From Candidatus Flemingiibacterium merdigallinarum (GTDB taxonomy: Bacteria > Bacillota > Clostridia > Oscillospirales > CAG-272), in contig CAJFKR010000008.1 of the NCBI GenBank assembly GCA_904386005.1, positions 1 through 49,487 of the forward strand: a stretch of 49,487 nt of DNA, read 5' to 3'. The notes under the pieces were generated by a model that saw only the letters and a program-made list of their open reading frames with translations, was not told the origin of the DNA and made no database searches. Shown one piece after another: positions 38,551 to 49,195 of this stretch. The position numbers were made by a program, and so were the translations under genes. Positions within the stretch are counted from its first letter, which is position 1; each line of letters opens with the position of its first letter.

Positions 38551-38826
38551 TCATTTCAGATTCGCAAAGCGTTCGACCGCCTTGGTGAAGCTCTCGATAG
38601 TCTTGTCCGCGTCGCCATGCTCGATTCCGTCCCGCACACAGTGCTTAATGTGACCCTCGAGCACAACCTGCCCCACCCTGTGCAGCGCCGACTTCGCAGC
38701 GTTTATCTGAGCGAGCACGTCCTCGCAGGGGACGTCCTCGTCAACCATACGGTCAATAGCCTGCACCTGTCCGATTATCTTTTTCAGCCTGCGGTGCAGG
38801 TTTTCCGAATCCATACATTGCCTCAT
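38551..38826 (-). CDS. CsoR/FrmR-family metal-sensing regulator
   Basis: LHRRLKKIIGQVQAIDRMVDEDVPCEDVLAQINAAKSALHRVG..GHIKHCV; RBS GGAGG. Confidence 0.9.
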   Translation of the reverse strand: MRQCMDSENLHRRLKKIIGQVQAIDRMVDEDVPCEDVLAQINAAKSALHRVGQVVLEGHIKHCVRDGIEHGDADKTIESFTKAVERFANLK

Positions 38827-38960
38827 CGCGCATCCTCCGAAATCACAAGAATTCACAATAATATTATACCACCACTACTCATAATTGTCAAGAAACGCGG
38901 CGCAAATAACCGCTGTCAAACCTTTAGCATAAGCACCGCGGCTGCGCGCCCAACGCAATA

Positions 38961-38997
38961 GCAAGAGCCCGGCGATCAATATATACCGGGCTCTTGC
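38961..38997. repeat. 12-bp palindrome, possible terminator
   Basis: GCAAGAGCCCGG ... CCGGGCTCTTGC. Confidence 0.5.
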
Positions 38998-39179
38998 TTT
39001 ATAAAGGTGAGTTTGTAAGAAATCCTCGCGGGAAATTGCTGTACCCCGCTACCGGCTTCTTGCTAACAACTAATTACTAATTGTTTATTTCTAATAAATT
39101 GAACCAATATTCCCGGTAGAGAATTATTGCTCCTCGCTCATAGCTTCCGACTGATCAGACCGCCCGCATCGCAAACACA

Positions 39180-42100
39180 CTAATCCAGAATATATTTGCG
39201 CTGCGCCTCGTAGTAATTCAGTATTCCCTCGGCGAGAGAAGCGGCGGCCGTATCGATCGCGTCGGGCTGCATCATCCGCTCGTATTCCTCGACGTTGGTC
39301 ATGAAGCAGACCTCGATCAGCGTCGATGGGAACTTCGGATTGCGCACCATCGCAAGCCTTTGCTTGGTCGGCGAACGGTCGAGTCTGCCGAACGCGTTCG
39401 CCATAGTCTCGCCGACGACGTCGGTCAGCATATAGCCTGAATCCGACCAGTATAGCCCCACAAGCCCGCGTATCGTCGTCACATCCGAGCTGTATGGCAT
39501 CGAATTCTGATGAATCGATACACAAAGGTCGGGGGCGACCTCGATCAGCTGATTGAGCCGGTCGTTTATCGGCACGTCTATTTCGGTTTCGCGGTCACGC
39601 GTCAGGACAATATTCGCTCCGAGCGCTTCGAGCTTATCCTTGGCCGCCATGACTATCTCGAGGTTCAGATCCGACTCGTTCAGCGCGCCCTCAGCACCGC
39701 CGAGCGGTCCGAGCGCGCCCGGGTTAGCTCCGCCGTGTCCGGCGTCAAGGATTATAGTCTTTCCGGCGAGCGGCAGCTCGCCGTCCGGAAGTACCTGCGG
39801 ATTTTTAAGCTCGATCACCAGCTTTCCATCGCGGTAGTAGTGGTCGAAGCCGTAAAAATTCTCAATATTGACGAGACTGAAGAAATACTTGTACGCGTTC
39901 GCTTTGACGCTGTTTTCGCCGCGCGCCGATGTGAACATCGGATTATTCGCGTAGTTTATCTCGGGCGCGGTGCTTGTGTTGACATTGTACAATGTGAGAA
40001 TGAATTCGCCGTTCTCGATATAACAGTTTATCGGTATGTTTATATCCGTAGCAATCTCGATATATGTCGAGTCATCATCGATTGTTACGACCGCGTCGCC
40101 GAGCGCAGCCAGCCCAAACGGCTCGCCCTCAAGCTCCTCGACTTTGTCAGCCGCTATGTAGCCGCCGCAGCTCAGCTTGTACAGCCCGCTCGACTGGAGC
40201 ACCGCGTTGTCGCACATACCGGCCGACTGCGGCGTGTAGTCGTCGTAATACCAGCTGTTCGGCAGTATCTTCAGCTCGGTGTCGTCGCCGAGCACCCGCA
40301 CCGGAATCGCGGCGTCTGTACCCATCACGCGTATTTCCGCGCTCTCCGCCGTCGCGCTCTCGTCGCCACGTGTAGCGGTGAATTTGATCTTGCCCACCGA
40401 CTCGACTACACCGTCGGACGCGAGCGGCAGAGTTACATTACCGACGTATACCTCGGTCATGTATTCGCCCTCATCCGGCGGGTCGATAGTCGCGGTAAGC
40501 GCGACCGATACCCCGCCGATTTCAGCCGTCACATCCGAACCGGACGGCGCGGTGACGCTGACTGACAGCTTGCGGTCGCTGCCGCTCCACGCGTATGACG
40601 GTGTGACCGCGGCGATTTTGTAGCTGTCGAGCTGCGAGTAGACTGTCTGTGTCGGCGTCGACGGCGTGACGCCGCGGTTTATCACATACTCGGTTTCGAC
40701 TCCCTTGTGAGTGAATATGAATTTATTCTCGCCCGACTCGAGCGGCAGATATACCGAAAAATAGCCGCTTTTCGTTCGGCTCAGCTTTTCGTCGCCGAGC
40801 CAGAGCGGCTCGGACGGGTCGGATGTGCCGATTACAAACGTGCCCGCGCCGTCGACATAGCTGCCCGAATAGGGGATGCTGACCGCGAAGCCGCTGCCGC
40901 TCGATTCGACGTCGGTATACACAATCTCCTCGCTGAACACATCCTGTACTTCGCCGAAAAGACCCTGCGAGTCATTCTTAAGCGCCGCGTAGCCATATAA
41001 TATCGAACCGCGGTAACAAAGCTCGCTGCGCGCGTATTCGACTTGCTGACTAAGCTCCATTGACGCGTTCTCCCAGGTGTCATAATTGTACACGCCGTGG
41101 CTGATTATCAAATCGACATCGCTGCCGTCCAAAAGCGCGTTCCACCAGCGAACGAGCACGTCGTAGCGCGCGACGTCGGTCGTGAACCTCCAGTAAATTT
41201 GCGGCGCGATATAGTCTAAATATCCGCCCTCAATCCACGCGGTCGGGTCGCAGTATATAGCCGAGTAGGATTCGAGACCGGCGGTGTCGCTGCCCCCGTT
41301 CGTACCGTCGTCATTCTGCCAGATGCCGAACGGAGCGACTCCGAACTCACAGTCGGGATCGACCGCCTTGACCGCGTCATAGCAGGCTTGGACGAGCGAA
41401 TTCACATTCGACCGTCTCCAGTCGCCGAGCTCAACTCCGGCGCCGTACGCCGCGTAGCTGTCGGCGTCGTCAAACACCGCGAGCTCGCTCGTGCCGTCGA
41501 CATATACCGGATAAGGATAGAAGTAGTCGTCGAAGATGATTCCGTCGACGTCATAGTTTTCAGCAATCTCGGCGACGCCGTCTGCGGCGAGAGCCCGAAC
41601 CTCGGGGATTCCCGCGTCGTAGTAGAGCTTGCCGTCAGCGTATTCGACGACCCACTCGGGATGCAGTCGCGCCGGATTGCTCTCGGCGAGCGCGTCGATG
41701 TCAGTCTCGGGATACGCGGTCGAGCCGGTCGTCACGCGCAGCGGATTGACCCACGCGTGGACGAGGATATTCTGCTCGTGCGCGGTTTTGACAAGATACG
41801 CAAGCGGGTCGAACTCGTCCGTGCCGTCCATTACCGGCGCGCCCTGCGTGCCGCTGAGCACCTTAGATGCCGGAAATATCGACGAATTGTAGAGCGCGTC
41901 GGACGCGGGACGAACCTGGAAATATATCGCGTTCAGATTGGCGTCGACGCAGGTCGCGACAATATCGTCAAGCTCGGCTTTAAGCTCGGCTGCGCTGAGC
42001 CCCGGCTTTGACGGGAAGTTGATATTCGACGCGGTGGCGATATACACGCCGCGCACCTCGCTGTCCGGATTGAACAGCGGCTCGGACGTCTCGCTTGAAT

Positions 42101-42317
42101 CGGACGAAGCTCCGACCTCGGGGCTGCCCTGCTGCAAAGACGACGCCGGGATATCATCCGGCAAATTCTCGGTCTGGCTGCGGCTAAAGATAAACCACAG
42201 CACACCGCCGCCGAGCAGCAGCGCGAAAACGAAGCCTGACAGTGCGGCTAAAACAAGCGGCAGTATCTTATGCTTCGGCTGCTTTTCATGGATTTCGGTA
42301 TCATGGATTTCATTCAT
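39180..42317 (-). CDS. membrane-anchored GHL10-type glycosidase fused to N-acetylmuramoyl-L-alanine amidase
   Basis: EVRGVYIATASNINFPSKPG..NAIYFQVRPASDALY (GHL10) and C-terminal IILDAGHGGANPGALG..CVSIHQNS (Amidase_3); N-terminal TM. Confidence 0.88.
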   Translation of the reverse strand: MNEIHDTEIHEKQPKHKILPLVLAALSGFVFALLLGGGVLWFIFSRSQTENLPDDIPASSLQQGSPEVGASSDSSETSEPLFNPDSEVRGVYIATASNINFPSKPGLSAAELKAELDDIVATCVDANLNAIYFQVRPASDALYNSSIFPASKVLSGTQGAPVMDGTDEFDPLAYLVKTAHEQNILVHAWVNPLRVTTGSTAYPETDIDALAESNPARLHPEWVVEYADGKLYYDAGIPEVRALAADGVAEIAENYDVDGIIFDDYFYPYPVYVDGTSELAVFDDADSYAAYGAGVELGDWRRSNVNSLVQACYDAVKAVDPDCEFGVAPFGIWQNDDGTNGGSDTAGLESYSAIYCDPTAWIEGGYLDYIAPQIYWRFTTDVARYDVLVRWWNALLDGSDVDLIISHGVYNYDTWENASMELSQQVEYARSELCYRGSILYGYAALKNDSQGLFGEVQDVFSEEIVYTDVESSGSGFAVSIPYSGSYVDGAGTFVIGTSDPSEPLWLGDEKLSRTKSGYFSVYLPLESGENKFIFTHKGVETEYVINRGVTPSTPTQTVYSQLDSYKIAAVTPSYAWSGSDRKLSVSVTAPSGSDVTAEIGGVSVALTATIDPPDEGEYMTEVYVGNVTLPLASDGVVESVGKIKFTATRGDESATAESAEIRVMGTDAAIPVRVLGDDTELKILPNSWYYDDYTPQSAGMCDNAVLQSSGLYKLSCGGYIAADKVEELEGEPFGLAALGDAVVTIDDDSTYIEIATDINIPINCYIENGEFILTLYNVNTSTAPEINYANNPMFTSARGENSVKANAYKYFFSLVNIENFYGFDHYYRDGKLVIELKNPQVLPDGELPLAGKTIILDAGHGGANPGALGPLGGAEGALNESDLNLEIVMAAKDKLEALGANIVLTRDRETEIDVPINDRLNQLIEVAPDLCVSIHQNSMPYSSDVTTIRGLVGLYWSDSGYMLTDVVGETMANAFGRLDRSPTKQRLAMVRNPKFPSTLIEVCFMTNVEEYERMMQPDAIDTAAASLAEGILNYYEAQRKYILD

Positions 42318-42649
42318 ATAGCAAGTCCTTTCACATATTAAAGACGAACAGGGCGGTTAATTTAAACTTTCATATATTATATCAAAATTCGACAAAATAT
42401 TCAATAGCGGTGGTAGGAGATTATTGTTAATTTTTTTGCTCAATATATTTTATTGCCGCATATGATTTTTTAATTCATCCTGCGGCAATAATCCTTGTGA
42501 AATTGATGAAATTTTCGCTCTAACTGCGCATATGCTTAACTGCGCATATAAAATATATACAGACCTGTTGTGCGCGGTCGGCTTGTGTTGAAAGGTTGTA
42601 CAATACAAGCTCTTAACACTATTACAATTTAACTGCGGAGGTTGGTATA

Positions 42650-42979
42650 ATGCCGTCAATAACCTATCTTCCGGCGCTCTGGCTGTCGCTGATGCTCGTC
42701 GGAATATTCTGCGAAGCCTGCCTTGAAAAATATATCGCGATACTGCTGACTCCGTCGGCCGCAGCCGCGCTTGTCTGTATGATATCCGGCGCCGTACCCG
42801 AGACGCAGCTCGATGTATTTATCGTCGCACTGACTATACTGCTGATTTTACGCGCCCTGCTCTCGCTGATTCATAAACACAGCGGAAAGCGAATAGAAAT
42901 TGAACGTATGTCCGCACGCGCGGTCAGACAAAGAAAAGACAATTCGGACAAAACTGACAATTACGAGCAGAAGCGCTGA
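42650..42979 (+). CDS. small membrane protein, NfeD-like N-terminal hydrophobic region
   Basis: three hydrophobic segments and a charged tail. Confidence 0.5.
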   Translation: MPSITYLPALWLSLMLVGIFCEACLEKYIAILLTPSAAAALVCMISGAVPETQLDVFIVALTILLILRALLSLIHKHSGKRIEIERMSARAVRQRKDNSDKTDNYEQKR

Positions 42980-43076
42980 TATTATACGTAGGTTCGCCGA
43001 AAGCTGTCAAGATTATTGCACGGTACAGATATACAAGCGGCTATATGCAAAAGAAAGGAGTAAACATTAATAAATC

Positions 43077-43823
43077 ATGACTACAAGTAAAATACCAAAA
43101 GATCGTCGTCATCATGCGGCGCTTGGCTTTGCCGCGGTCACAATACTGCTCGTCACAGCTTGTGCGCTGCTCTGGCTGACTTCACATTTTCTCGGTCGGG
43201 GTGAAATCCAGACCGCGTCGGGAACGAATACGCCGGACGTGACTATCATCATCGACGCGGGTCACGGCGGCATAGACGGCGGCACGCAGAGCCGTGACGG
43301 TCTGCTCGAAAAGGACATCAATTTAGCAGTCGCGAATAAGCTGTACGCTTTGTGTCGGCTCGCCGGAATCGACTGCCGCCTGACGCGATGTGACGACAAT
43401 ATGCTCGTCTCGGACGACATCAAGCAGAAGCGCAAGATGCACGACCTCAAAAACCGCGCCGCCATCGCGGACGAATACGTAAGTCCGGTATTTGTCAGTA
43501 TACATATGAACTCCTACCCCGACAGCCGCTATTCGGGGCTGCAGGTATGGTATTCGAAAAATGACGAGCGCAGCCGTTCGCTCGCGTCATATGTGCAGTC
43601 CTACGCCGCCGGCTACCTCGACCCGTCGAACACCCGTGTCATAAAGCCCGCGACCTCGTCGATATACCTGCTTGACCGTCTACAGGTGCCGGCGATACTG
43701 ATCGAATGCGGCTTTCTTTCAAACGAAAACGAAAGCGCGCTGCTCGCGTCAGACGACTACCAGACCAAGCTCGCGCTCGTGATTTTCGCCGCGCTCTGCG
43801 ACAGCATATCGACCAATATGTAA
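43077..43823 (+). CDS. cwlD: N-acetylmuramoyl-L-alanine amidase, CwlD-like
   Basis: IIIDAGHGGIDGGT, FVSIHMNSYPDSRYSGLQVWYS, ILIECGFLSNENES. Confidence 0.8.
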   Translation: MTTSKIPKDRRHHAALGFAAVTILLVTACALLWLTSHFLGRGEIQTASGTNTPDVTIIIDAGHGGIDGGTQSRDGLLEKDINLAVANKLYALCRLAGIDCRLTRCDDNMLVSDDIKQKRKMHDLKNRAAIADEYVSPVFVSIHMNSYPDSRYSGLQVWYSKNDERSRSLASYVQSYAAGYLDPSNTRVIKPATSSIYLLDRLQVPAILIECGFLSNENESALLASDDYQTKLALVIFAALCDSISTNM

Positions 43824-43870
43824 AAAACAGTATAAAACCCATGAAAATCTGTCATTTTATAATCGTGCTA

Positions 43871-43899
43871 TTGACAATGCCGATTTATTATGATATCAT
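43871..43899 (+). promoter_or_regulatory. promoter of beta-helix gene
   Basis: TTGACA-17 nt-TATCAT. Confidence 0.65.
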
Positions 43900-43978
43900 T
43901 ATGCTGAATTATACGATGAATTTTCAACCATAAGTTTCACACAATATACAATATCACAACGCGAAAGGAAGATGAAAA

Positions 43979-45874
43979 ATGGATTATATCGTAAAGAATC
44001 AGGACGAATTCAGCCGCGCGCTCAAAGGGGCGAATGAGGGCGACTCGATTATAATATCGGGGCGGATCAACCTGTCTGACGCGGTCAAGCTGAAAAACAC
44101 AAAGGGCATCTCGTTTATCGGCCAGAACGACGCCGCGCTCGACTTCATGCAGCCGGTTCGCGGTTTTGTCGAGACCACCGAAAACGGCGTGCGCGTCTTT
44201 GCCGCCGACATACCGTCCGAGCTCGCGAAGCTCAAGCCCTACGCCGCGTTCGCCGCCGACGGTAAAATGCTGAATCGTCCGCGTCTGCCGAAAACCGGAT
44301 TCTACAATGTCAAGGGCAGTCCCGATTTCGATATGTTCGCTACCAACCAACACGCTCGTCAGGACGCGATGATATACGGCGAGGGCGAGGTTCCGGTCAT
44401 GAAGTATCCGCTTGTCGCGCAGGTTCGCGCTTTCCACTACTGGACCGATGAGCTCTGCTACGTCGAATCGGTCGATTATGAGAACCGCGTGATACGTCTG
44501 AAAAATCAGCCGCTCTTCTCGATGGTGCGCGAAAACAGCCGCACTGAGGGCGCACGCTGGTACCTTGACAATGTGTTCGAGGCGCTCGACACCCCCGGCG
44601 AATACTACATAACCCCCGACTGCGACAAGCTGTACTATGTTCCGTTTGACGGCGAGAGCGCGGACGACCTCGCAATCTTCCTGTCGACCTCCGAGTCGCT
44701 GCTCGAGCTCGACGGCTGCTCTGATATCAGCTTCGAGAATCTCGAATTCAAAGGCTCCGACCGCGACAAGCTGCACATACTCCGCTCGCATTCGCAAGCC
44801 GCGTCCGACATTCCCTGCGCTATTGAGATAGACGATTCTGCCAATATCGCGTTCCGAAACTGCCGCTTTGCCGACATCGGTCTGTCCTGCGTCGGAATCG
44901 ACAACGGCTCGCACGATATCACGGTCGAGGGCTGCGAGTTCGCCGGAATCGGCGGCAACCCGGTCTACATCAAGGGACGCAACCTGAAGCAGTCGGATTG
45001 GCGCACGACCTATCCGAACGGCAAACAGGTCAACAATGTCGAGCCGGACATACAGCACAAAATAAAGATTGTCGGCAACCATATCCACGATTACGGCCGC
45101 GTATACATGAACGCCTGCGGAATCGTCCTGCGCTACGCGTATGACTGCGACCTGTCGGACAACCATATCCACGACGGCTACTACACCGGCATCTCCTGCG
45201 GCTGGGTCTGGGGCTACGCCGCTCACGCGACCAACCACGTCCGCATCGAGCGCAACCACATCCACGACATCGGAAAGACTCTGCTGTCCGACATGGGCGG
45301 TATCTACACGCTCGGACATCAGGAGGGCACCGTCATCCGCGGCAACCGGATACACAACATCGAAATGGACAGCTACGGCGGCTGGGGAGTATATCTTGAC
45401 GAGGGCTCGTCGGATATACTCGTCGAGGACAACATAGCGTATGACCTGACCGCACAGCCTTTCCACCAGCACTACGGCGCGAACAACCTTGTGCGGCGCA
45501 ACATCTTCGCGTTCGGCGAGGGCGGAGCGTTCATAATCACACGCAAGGAGGAGCACCTCAGCGTGATCCTCGAACGGAACATTCTCGTCTCGGACGGCAG
45601 CGCGATCTATGCGAAGCCTGCGGAGGGTTTCCACATCACCGACTGCATGAACCTCGTCTGGAACTACGCGGGTGAAGCACTGTCCGGACAGATGAACTTC
45701 GACGTCTACAAGCGCGAATATTCGTTCCCGAAGGAAAATCAGCGCACGCCCGACGAGATGAAAGCGGGCGGACTGTTCTCGGGAGTCATCGTCGCCGACC
45801 CGAAATTCCGCGACGTCAAAGCGCGCGATTTCACGCTCGCCGACGACTCGCCGGCAAAGGCGCTCGGATTCTGA
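43979..45874 (+). CDS. right-handed parallel beta-helix protein
   Basis: repeated N-H-I-H-D motifs (GNHIHDYG, DNHIHDGY, RNHIHDIG, GNRIHNIE). Confidence 0.85.
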   Translation: MDYIVKNQDEFSRALKGANEGDSIIISGRINLSDAVKLKNTKGISFIGQNDAALDFMQPVRGFVETTENGVRVFAADIPSELAKLKPYAAFAADGKMLNRPRLPKTGFYNVKGSPDFDMFATNQHARQDAMIYGEGEVPVMKYPLVAQVRAFHYWTDELCYVESVDYENRVIRLKNQPLFSMVRENSRTEGARWYLDNVFEALDTPGEYYITPDCDKLYYVPFDGESADDLAIFLSTSESLLELDGCSDISFENLEFKGSDRDKLHILRSHSQAASDIPCAIEIDDSANIAFRNCRFADIGLSCVGIDNGSHDITVEGCEFAGIGGNPVYIKGRNLKQSDWRTTYPNGKQVNNVEPDIQHKIKIVGNHIHDYGRVYMNACGIVLRYAYDCDLSDNHIHDGYYTGISCGWVWGYAAHATNHVRIERNHIHDIGKTLLSDMGGIYTLGHQEGTVIRGNRIHNIEMDSYGGWGVYLDEGSSDILVEDNIAYDLTAQPFHQHYGANNLVRRNIFAFGEGGAFIITRKEEHLSVILERNILVSDGSAIYAKPAEGFHITDCMNLVWNYAGEALSGQMNFDVYKREYSFPKENQRTPDEMKAGGLFSGVIVADPKFRDVKARDFTLADDSPAKALGF

Positions 45875-45883
45875 TAATATCAA

Positions 45884-45920
45884 ACAAGTGGGGAACCGCA
45901 CAGTTCCCCACTTGTATTTA
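45884..45920. terminator. convergent terminator
   Basis: ACAAGTGGGGAAC ... GTTCCCCACTTGT then ATTTATAT. Confidence 0.75.
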
Positions 45921-45951
45921 TATAAGCATAAATCCTATATAACTAATGTAA

Positions 45952-46578
45952 CTATTCACCATGTGCCTTTACGCTTTGGTTTACAAGTATTGATTGCTCA
46001 ATTTCTTCTTCAGAAATAAGCATTTCACCTTGATATTCGTAATTCCACCAATATTCGCCTGCAAAGTTTGTTGTAAAAATGACATATTTACGTTCGCCGT
46101 CAACTGTCAACGCAAAACACAGAGTATCTTCTCCGCTTCCTCCTCCGCCGCTGGGCATCGCAAGCAGTTCAGCATCATCGAATGTCAAAGTATCGGGAAA
46201 TAGTAAATTTACCTTTGTATATTTGTCACCGTCTTTGACATATGCGGAATAACCGATTGGGTCGCTTGAATCTTCGCACATGACCATATAGTAATCGGAA
46301 AGCGGAATTTTATTTACGCAAAATGGTGTCGCGGTTTCCGGTAATTCCGAAACAACCACGCTTTCATAAATAAAGTTCTCATGCACATCGGATTCAATCG
46401 GCATCTCACTTATACAAAAAGGTGCCGTAGTTTCAGGCAATTCCGCAGCGACCTTGCTTTCATCATAATAATCGCCGGAATAAACTGCTTCAGCCGGTTT
46501 ACTCATACTGCACCCATAAAAAGATATACAAGCTGAAATGATGAAATAAATAATTATCAATTTAATCGAAAGCATCAT
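45952..46578 (-). CDS. hypothetical lipoprotein with internal duplication
   Basis: lipobox ISFYGCS; repeats ELPETTAPFCISEMPIESD and ELPETATPFCVNKIPLSDY. Confidence 0.7.
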   Translation of the reverse strand: MMLSIKLIIIYFIISACISFYGCSMSKPAEAVYSGDYYDESKVAAELPETTAPFCISEMPIESDVHENFIYESVVVSELPETATPFCVNKIPLSDYYMVMCEDSSDPIGYSAYVKDGDKYTKVNLLFPDTLTFDDAELLAMPSGGGGSGEDTLCFALTVDGERKYVIFTTNFAGEYWWNYEYQGEMLISEEEIEQSILVNQSVKAHGE

Positions 46579-46634
46579 ACACCTCACCTTTTATATTTTA
46601 TATCTTAATTATGTTCATTTCTGCTCTCAAGTAT

Positions 46635-46663
46635 ATTATGCCACAATAACATAGATTTGTCAA
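46635..46663 (-). promoter_or_regulatory. promoter of hypothetical lipoprotein
   Basis: minus TTGACA-17 nt-CATAAT. Confidence 0.65.
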
Positions 46664-46810
46664 TACATTTACTACAAAAATAATTCAGATAAGATGTTCC
46701 AAATCAAAATTCCAAAATCCGAAATAACGCAACAAAATCAATATAAAAGTGTAAGAATCGCGTGCGAAACAGAGATATAATATTATAAACCCAATTACTG
46801 GAGGTGCTTT

Positions 46811-49189
46811 ATGCTAAGCGATAGAATCATTTCGCTCGACGGCGACTGGAAGCTCTGTTATATTGAAAACAAACGCTTTGTCACCGAGGGGCGCGACATA
46901 TCCTCAATCGACGCGATTGAAAATACCGGCTGGTCGAATATTCCCGCCGTTGTCCCGGGTAACTTCGAGCTCGACTTCGAGCGCGCCGGAATCATCGGCG
47001 ACCCATTCTATGCCACGAACGCGATTGAAAATCAGAAATATGAGAATCTCCACCTCATTTATTACCGCCGCTTTACGCTCGACTTCATTCCCGATTCGAA
47101 TACACGGCTCGTCTTTGACGGAATCGACACGATAGCCGACATCTACATAAACGGCAAGCTCGCCGGTCAGACCGACAATATGCTGATCGCGCACGAGATA
47201 GGCGACCTGCCGCTCAAATACGGTGAAAACGAGCTTGTCGTGCATATCCGCCCGACCGTGATCGAAGCCCGAAAATACGAGGTTCCGGTATCCTGCCACG
47301 CGCAGCCGAACAGCTACGAGCTGCTGTTCATACGCAAAGCTCCGCATATGGGCGGCTGGGACATCATGCCGCGTATGATTTCGGGCGGAATCTGGCGTCC
47401 CTGCCGGATAGTACAGCGCCGTCCCGACCGTATTGACGACCTCTGCGTCTATGTGCAGAATATAAACGTCAAGGACGGGTGGGCAGGTCTGACCTTTTTC
47501 TACAACCTCACGGTCGCCGAGGACGAGATACGCGACTACAGCCTGATCATCGACGGCAGCTGCGGAGACTCGAAGTTCCACGCCGAGACGAAGCGGCTGC
47601 TGCACACAGCGGGCAAGCTGGGCGCGCATATCGGAGGCGCCAAATTCTGGTGGCCGCGCAACTACGGCGACCCAAATCTCTACGATATTCGCGCTACACT
47701 ATGCTACCTTGGCAAGCCGGTCTACGAATACTCGCTCAAATACGGCATACGTTCAATCAGACTTGAGCGGACAAGCACGACCGACGTATCCGGCAACGGC
47801 GAGTTCTGCTTCTATATCAACGACAAAAAGATATTCTGGCTCGGCTCGAACTGGGTGCCGGTCGACGCGCTGCACTCGCGCGACCGCTCGCGCCTGCCGA
47901 AGATACTTCCCCTGCTCTGCGACATCGGCTGCAACAGCATACGCTGCTGGGGCGGTAACGTCTACGAGGACGATTATCTCTACGACTTCTGCGACGCAAA
48001 CGGCATCATGATTTGGCAGGACTTCTCGAACGCCTGCGCGATAAATCCGCAGACCGACGAGTACTGCGCGCGCTTTTCAGTCGAGGTCGAGTCGGTGATC
48101 AAGCGTTTACGTAACCATGCGTCGCTGATAGTCTGGGCGGGCGACAACGAGGTCGACGCCTGCTACCGCTGGAGCGGAGGAATCCCGTCGCGCGACCCGA
48201 ATCAAAACCGCCTGACCCGCGAGGTCATACCGAAGATGCTGTGGAATCACGACACGACCCGCCCGTATATCCCGAGCTCTCCGTATATCGACGAGGAGGC
48301 CTACCGCACCGGAAAGCCCACATCCGAGGAGCATCTCTGGGGACCGCGCGACTACTTCAAGGGCAATTTCTACAGAAATTCGGTCTGCCACTTCGCGTCC
48401 GAGACCGGCTATCACGGCTGTCCGTCGCCCGAGACGATGAAGCGTATAATCCGCCCCGAGCAGCTCTGGCACTGGTACGACGAGAGCGCCGGACTTCCGA
48501 AGCCCGACTGGACCGCGCACGCCGCCTGCTTCGCTACCGACGGCAGCGACGGCTGTATCTACCGTATCAAGCTGATGTCCGATCAGGTCAAGACCCTGTT
48601 CATCGACTTCCGCGACGACGAAGCCGCAATGGGGCTTGAAAACTACGCGCGCGCGAGCCAGATCTCGCAGGCCGAGGCGAAGAAGTATTTCATCGAGCGC
48701 TTCCGCATCTCGAAGTGGCGCAGGACCGGCATAATCTGGTGGAACCTTATCGACGGTTGGGGACAGATCTCCGACGCGGTCGTCGACTACTACGGCGTGA
48801 AGAAGCTGGCATATCACTACATCAAACGCTCGCAGCAGCCCTTCTGCCTGATGTTCGACGAGCCGGACGCGGACGGCAGAATCGCGCTGTACGCGGTGTC
48901 CGACCTGTGCTCTGACGTCAAGGTCAAATACACTGTCGCCGACCTGACGAGCGGTGAGAAATACGAGTCGGTTTGCACCGGAATCTCCGACAAGTCAATT
49001 CCGGTCTGGTACAAGCCGATCGAGCCGGGTGAGAAGCACTTCTATCTGATCGATTGGAGCTACGAATACGAGGGCGTGACGATAACCGGACGCAATCACT
49101 ACATGACTAATATCATCGACCTTGACTTTAATGAATATATAAGCTACATGAAAGAATGCGGATTCTATGATGAATTCGAGGGATTTTAA
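46811..49189 (+). CDS. glycoside hydrolase family 2, beta-mannosidase-like
   Basis: DGDWKLCYIENK..VPGNFELDFERAG, RCWGGNVYEDDYLYDFCDANGIMIWQDF, VWAGDNEVDACYRW; RBS TGGAGG. Confidence 0.88.
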   Translation: MLSDRIISLDGDWKLCYIENKRFVTEGRDISSIDAIENTGWSNIPAVVPGNFELDFERAGIIGDPFYATNAIENQKYENLHLIYYRRFTLDFIPDSNTRLVFDGIDTIADIYINGKLAGQTDNMLIAHEIGDLPLKYGENELVVHIRPTVIEARKYEVPVSCHAQPNSYELLFIRKAPHMGGWDIMPRMISGGIWRPCRIVQRRPDRIDDLCVYVQNINVKDGWAGLTFFYNLTVAEDEIRDYSLIIDGSCGDSKFHAETKRLLHTAGKLGAHIGGAKFWWPRNYGDPNLYDIRATLCYLGKPVYEYSLKYGIRSIRLERTSTTDVSGNGEFCFYINDKKIFWLGSNWVPVDALHSRDRSRLPKILPLLCDIGCNSIRCWGGNVYEDDYLYDFCDANGIMIWQDFSNACAINPQTDEYCARFSVEVESVIKRLRNHASLIVWAGDNEVDACYRWSGGIPSRDPNQNRLTREVIPKMLWNHDTTRPYIPSSPYIDEEAYRTGKPTSEEHLWGPRDYFKGNFYRNSVCHFASETGYHGCPSPETMKRIIRPEQLWHWYDESAGLPKPDWTAHAACFATDGSDGCIYRIKLMSDQVKTLFIDFRDDEAAMGLENYARASQISQAEAKKYFIERFRISKWRRTGIIWWNLIDGWGQISDAVVDYYGVKKLAYHYIKRSQQPFCLMFDEPDADGRIALYAVSDLCSDVKVKYTVADLTSGEKYESVCTGISDKSIPVWYKPIEPGEKHFYLIDWSYEYEGVTITGRNHYMTNIIDLDFNEYISYMKECGFYDEFEGF

Positions 49190-49195
49190 TCAAAT

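Noticed and set aside
43050-43077. cwlD leader with 16-17 nt SD-AUG spacing
   Set aside because: Spacer is AT-rich with no convincing stem, so it does not fit the hairpin class.
43937-45901. 654-aa minus-strand ORF antisense to the beta-helix gene
   Set aside because: Mirrors the real CDS almost end to end; product has no recognisable motifs; typical codon-bias artefact.
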